From NCBI GenBank assembly GCA_914767715.1, contig OU612065.1, positions 15,624,001 through 15,688,000 of the forward strand: a DNA stretch of 64,000 nt, read 5' to 3'. The position numbers were made by a program, and so were the translations under genes. Positions 45,320 through 64,000 of this stretch are shown piece after piece. The notes under the pieces are model-generated. The model was not told where the DNA came from. It was given only the letters and a program-made list of their open reading frames with translations, and searched no databases. Numbering within the stretch: position 1 is the stretch's first letter; each line of letters opens with the position of its first letter. Source of the stretch: Membranipora membranacea (taxonomy: Eukaryota > Bryozoa > Gymnolaemata > Cheilostomatida > Membraniporidae).

Positions 45320-48169
45320 GAGCTTGTTATATTTAATAATAAACTACCAAATACAAAAAGGGTTTCCTACGGCTGTGCCATTTTCTCTGTTTTTGTTTTC
45401 TAAATAATTTTTTATCAGCGACAGAAGTTCTGAAACATTTGCCATCGTAATTAAACCTACCTATTGTTTTTATTTGTTGTTAACGTGCCATATGATAATT
45501 TTTGCATTGTTTATTTTCTTGGTGGAAAATAGAGAATTTTAATCTATTATAAAAGACTAAAGCCTTTTGCATCAATTATTTTAGGGAAACACATGAACCA
45601 CATTCAAAATAATCAGGTATTGGCAATTATATTCATTATTTATTTTATTATTTGTTGCGTTATTTTTAAAAGGTGCCGGTTCTACCGCTTGACTTGACCA
45701 CTTGATAGATTAACACCAGGTTGAGCTTGGAGAGAGATTATGATTGGTTATATTCAGATTTACTTCAGTGAGACCACACCCAAGCGCCATTCTATCAAGT
45801 GCAAGCTATCATTTTTTTATGCAAGAAATCATGCAGACAATGAACATAGCTCATGTTTGTGATCTTCACAGTTGCTATTGATGTTTTATATCAACGCCAG
45901 TTCCATCCATTTCTTTATATTAAAAAAAAGCTGAGCAAAAATATGGATCAGGATGTTTGAAGATACCACCCGTTAAATGATTCTCTCTCTGTGTCTGATA
46001 GTCACACTTTTTCTTAAACTACCACAACTTTGGCGTGTATTACTACATGCTTTTCTCCGCAGCCATTCACACATGTCATAGCTAGTACAAGTCTGTTGCC
46101 TCTGATATCGTAGCCTGTCTTAACAAGCTTTGTCCACTGAACAAAGCTTGTTAATACAGGCTACTGATATCGGACCAATGAACTTTCTCATTGTGTGGAG
46201 GGATATTGCAAAAGTCAGACATTGAGGCACCATGCCATGGGCTCATCCGAGCAAGGTGTCCAACTCTTCGATTGTAGGAAGCAAACTTATTCTATCTCAA
46301 ATAAATGAGTTTATCATATAAAAAAGAACACACATCAGAAGATAAAAGAATTACATCTATATTTTATGTAAATTTTTCATAAGCATAAAAGTTGTCTTAT
46401 CAATAACTTTTCAAGTGATAATATAGAGTCATGTCCCCTGGCAAATAAAGGGTTTTCTATTAGTATTTCCCAGCCGGAAACACAATTATTTATATGCACA
46501 TTTTTCTTCCTGAAAAGAAGGTAGGCAGCACCAGTTCCATTGATTGTTGTGTACATCTGAGCATACATTCATAGGAAAAAACACGTTTACCTAAAAGTGA
46601 CTCTACTGCAGCAATTGAAATATTGTGCTGTAAGAGGTAAGTTAGGTGGAAGGGCTGCTGAGTTATGCATTGACTTATTATTGTGTTAGGTGCTTGTGCT
46701 TGATTGAATAAAAAAACCACTACAATATCTATACATACTTACTACTCTCTCTCTGCTCTACCTACTACTCTACTCTGCTGACAGTTGAGTGAGTGAGTAA
46801 CTGACTCTCTTGTAGCAGCAGTTGATTGATCAGCTTCATTTGCCCAATCCCTCACACAACAGTCAACAGGGATACCATCAACCATTCCATCTTGGAACCA
46901 TTCCACTATTCTTTCTCTTCTGCGCTCTCTCACTCTACTAAAGATGCAATACTTTATACTACTATGTATTTAATTCTAACTGACTATTGGAAAATATTGT
47001 AACAACTGTGATGGCTGTCATCATAGTAGCCTACTACTGACCAATAAAGTGTTTTGATTCGGAAAGACTAGACAGAAAAGTAGAGGTGTGAAGATGAGAC
47101 TCTTGAAATTTTAATCTGCCGCATTTCAAAGCACTTTTTGTGTAGCAGTATCTGCATACCCTGCAAAAATACTGCTCTCCGGTATTTCTTATGAAAAGTA
47201 TGAACATCATTGCATAAGTTTTGACTGGGTGGACCTTCGTTGTTGACCACTGCAGTCAGCAGATTTATTTTATGTGTACTTAGTCCGAGCAGCATATGTT
47301 AATTACTTACTTTTCTAACCTTGATATGATGAAGTGATTTTCTTGTTGCAATGTACTCCGCCTAATCTCACCTTAACTCACCTCATCCCATTCATCCTCA
47401 CTTCCACCCACTACGTCGGTGTACTTGTCAGGGTAAACAGTCCGTGCACAATCGATGCAAATAATTTGTATGTATTGGATGTAACTTGGAGTATGAGGGT
47501 GGGGCTAGATCTGCCAAAAGACTGTTTAAACTTTCTATTATTTTGTGTGTACAATCAAGGCATTCCAGCTCCGTGGTACAATGACATTAGGCCTAATTCA
47601 TGATTTGATTATCTGCTATAAAGTTATAGCAAGGTTATAAGACTTGCATACCCTCCTGCTGCTAATATCTGTAGAAAATACTTACCATCACTGATGCTTG
47701 TTAAATACATGCATCGAAGAGATATTCATGAGCCAGTCTTCATCAGGCCCCCTCGGTTTTCGTTTTTGATACTTTTATGTAGAGAGTATTTACCATACTT
47801 TCTCTAACCTAAGGCCTAACAGTGAGAGTGAGGAAAGTCAGGAAGCTGGTAACTTCAATGAAGTTGCTCCATCTATCCAATCTATAGAAAATTCAAAAAC
47901 CCGCTTCACCACCAACATACCATCATAAAGTGCCATCTTGACATCTTGATTTCCAGTTTGAGATACCGAATCCTACATTGTGGTTATGTTTATAAGTTTT
48001 TAAGCTCATAACCATGTCAATGTTGTTTTTGTTCAGGTCTTAGCTTCCTGTAAGATGGTCTATGTTCTATGAGCACCATGACTTCATGTCATAATTTTGA
48101 CGTATAAGCTTAATAGATCTGATAACATTGAGCCGAATGAAACGCCCACATTAAGATCAGCAAGTGACT
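45320..48169. other. Intergenic stretch before PPP1R16
   Basis: No supported exon. It should carry the PPP1R16 promoter and 5' UTR. It contains the insertion at 46111-46163 and a decayed hairpin relative at 46197-46290. Confidence 0.45.
46102..46172. mobile_element. Tiny palindromic insertion, 53 bp, with 9-bp direct repeats
   Basis: Element 46111-46163 runs from TAGCCTGTCTTAACAAGCTT to AAGCTTGTTAATACAGGCTA. CTGATATCG flanks it exactly at 46102-46110 and 46164-46172. Partial copies of its end occur near 7103, 7456 and 41287. Confidence 0.65.
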
Positions 48170-58063
<9,894 letters not shown>

Positions 58064-59584
58064 TTAAACTCATTTTTTCTCTGAAGTCCATCCGTCATTT
58101 ATATAGAGTTAATTAGCCCCAAGACAATACAGGTCAAAATCAATGACAGCCTTGATCTAGGGGTGCAAATTAATGATAATTTAATATAAACTCGATGGTA
58201 TTACGTCTTTTTTTCGCTTTACATAATCATACTGCTGACATTTCAAAATCATTATTATGGAATGTTTATGTCATATTTTCCTTTTTAAGACTGCGTCATA
58301 CATATGTACACAGTGAGCTTATGTCATAGAATATATGGCTTATATCATGATGCGATAGCATCATCGATTAACTTTTCTAAGGTTTTCTCTGTTTTTTTTA
58401 TGATGTCTAGATCCAACATCTCGGTTTTAGCAAGATAAGGAAACTGGCTTGTTTAAGTTAACATTGACATGTGTAAGTGTCATAACAGAAGAGCCAAATG
58501 TTGCAATATTCAGTAATACAATGTGGTAGTGAGTTTGCTTGCTCGGTTGTTGGATTTGGCTGTTGGAAATGTTGTCCTCATCCACTTGCATCAGCCAGCA
58601 ACTCACAGTAAAAGTTATCTCCTCCTGTCACTATGTAGTTATCTCATCCTGGCCATAATTAATGACAATTACAGGCCAGCAGATATTTTTATACTCACTC
58701 GTATATATCACCTTGCGCTCCCACCATTCCTTTTTCATTATGCATCTTACTTCTCACTGATGTGGTTTATTGAAAATAAATTTCTTCAAGTTATAGCTAT
58801 GTAGATGTTACTTTACATAACGTAAGATAATTTGTCTTTGCTAAATGGTTGATTTGTGCCACATTTCACTATCAACGCAATATGTTTTTCATGCTATGAT
58901 CTGTTTCCTTGGAGAAAATCATGCAGCAAAGGGGTGGTCGATACACACCTAAAATATAATTCACATTTATCATTTATTGGTAAAAATATTTCAATTTACA
59001 AAAATATTGGTTTATCACAATAAAATCATGATCTTTCAAACTAATGATAAAAACCGACAATCATGTAACAATGCGTATAATCATCACATGACCAACCGAC
59101 TTGAATTCTGATAATTGCACATACCACAATCAAACTAAAAAATAGTACATTGTAATATAGTTACTCAGGTTTGGCACAGAACTAAAAAATAGCATGAATG
59201 TTGTTCATAATGGCAAGGTGATAAATTTACAAATAATATAAATAATCAAAATTATACACATGGCCCTAAAACATACGATAACAAAATTTCAAATCCTCGC
59301 ATTGTAATAAAAATTTCTGCTCCTTTGATACTAGGACGACATTGAACAAATAACAAAATATCTTCCTCATATAGATAGAAGAATGTTTCTATTATTGAGA
59401 ATTGATTCTGTCTTACATCTCAAATTAATGTATGGCATTGCTCAAACCGGTGTGCACTGGAGAAAATCACTTTAGACAATAGCAATAAAAAACTACTCTC
59501 CAAAAGAGTCACTGGTATTTACTTGGGGTATTCAGAGTATCATTGATTGAATGACTAGATAGGGGCTATCGAGAGCGTTTATTG
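58064..59584. other. Convergent 3' UTRs of PPP1R16 and WDFY3
   Basis: AT-rich, with no coding signal. Plus-strand AATAAA at 58775-58780 probably ends the PPP1R16 transcript. Confidence 0.45.
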
Positions 59585-63985
<4,401 letters not shown>

Positions 63986-64000
63986 CTTGAGTAATGTGTT

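Noticed and set aside
46742-46933. 63-codon minus-strand open frame rich in Arg and Glu
   Set aside because: It derives from low-complexity CT/GAG sequence, with no domain and no splice partners.

Overview
The window is metazoan nuclear DNA. Every protein gene is split by GT-AG introns, mostly 100 to 1500 bp long. The recognisable products are animal families: a BEACH-WD40-FYVE protein of the WDFY3 type, EDC4, PPP1R16 and a lysosomal acid lipase. The AT-rich background, short introns and relics of non-LTR retrotransposons suggest an invertebrate, but the sequence alone does not fix the phylum. Exon coordinates below come from reading open frames between splice sites and checking that codon phase is kept across each junction.

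Left part (1-17.1 kb). The last coding exon of an unidentified plus-strand protein ends at 460. It converges on a complete 10-exon minus-strand gene (5705-1078, 528 aa, unidentified). After about 4.5 kb with no gene comes coiled-coil gene A (plus, 10.2-17.1 kb).

Middle (17.9-41 kb). A complete 8-exon acid lipase (minus, 405 aa, intact Ser-Asp-His triad) is followed by decayed retrotransposon pieces and an unusual GCCAAT-type minisatellite. The C-terminal third of EDC4 follows (minus, seven exons), with a 1-kb AT-rich satellite in one intron. A second, inverted GCCAAT array comes next, then two 98%-like copies of a 2.1-kb segment (34.4-36.5 and 38.95-41.04 kb). The second copy runs into coiled-coil gene B (plus, 40.7-45.3 kb), a diverged paralogue of gene A.

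Right part (48-64 kb). A complete PPP1R16 (MYPT3/TIMAP-type) gene (plus, nine exons, 648 aa, C-terminal CaaX box) converges on the 3' end of WDFY3 (minus, eight exons, running off the right edge).

Most unusual signal: the window holds about a dozen tiny palindromic insertions of 18-53 bp. They share almost no internal sequence, yet nearly all read CA...TG, and each is flanked by a 7-9 bp direct repeat. They look like target-site-duplicating insertions far too small to code for anything. Larger perfect hairpins are also present, including a 96-bp-arm perfect palindrome at 7191-7383.
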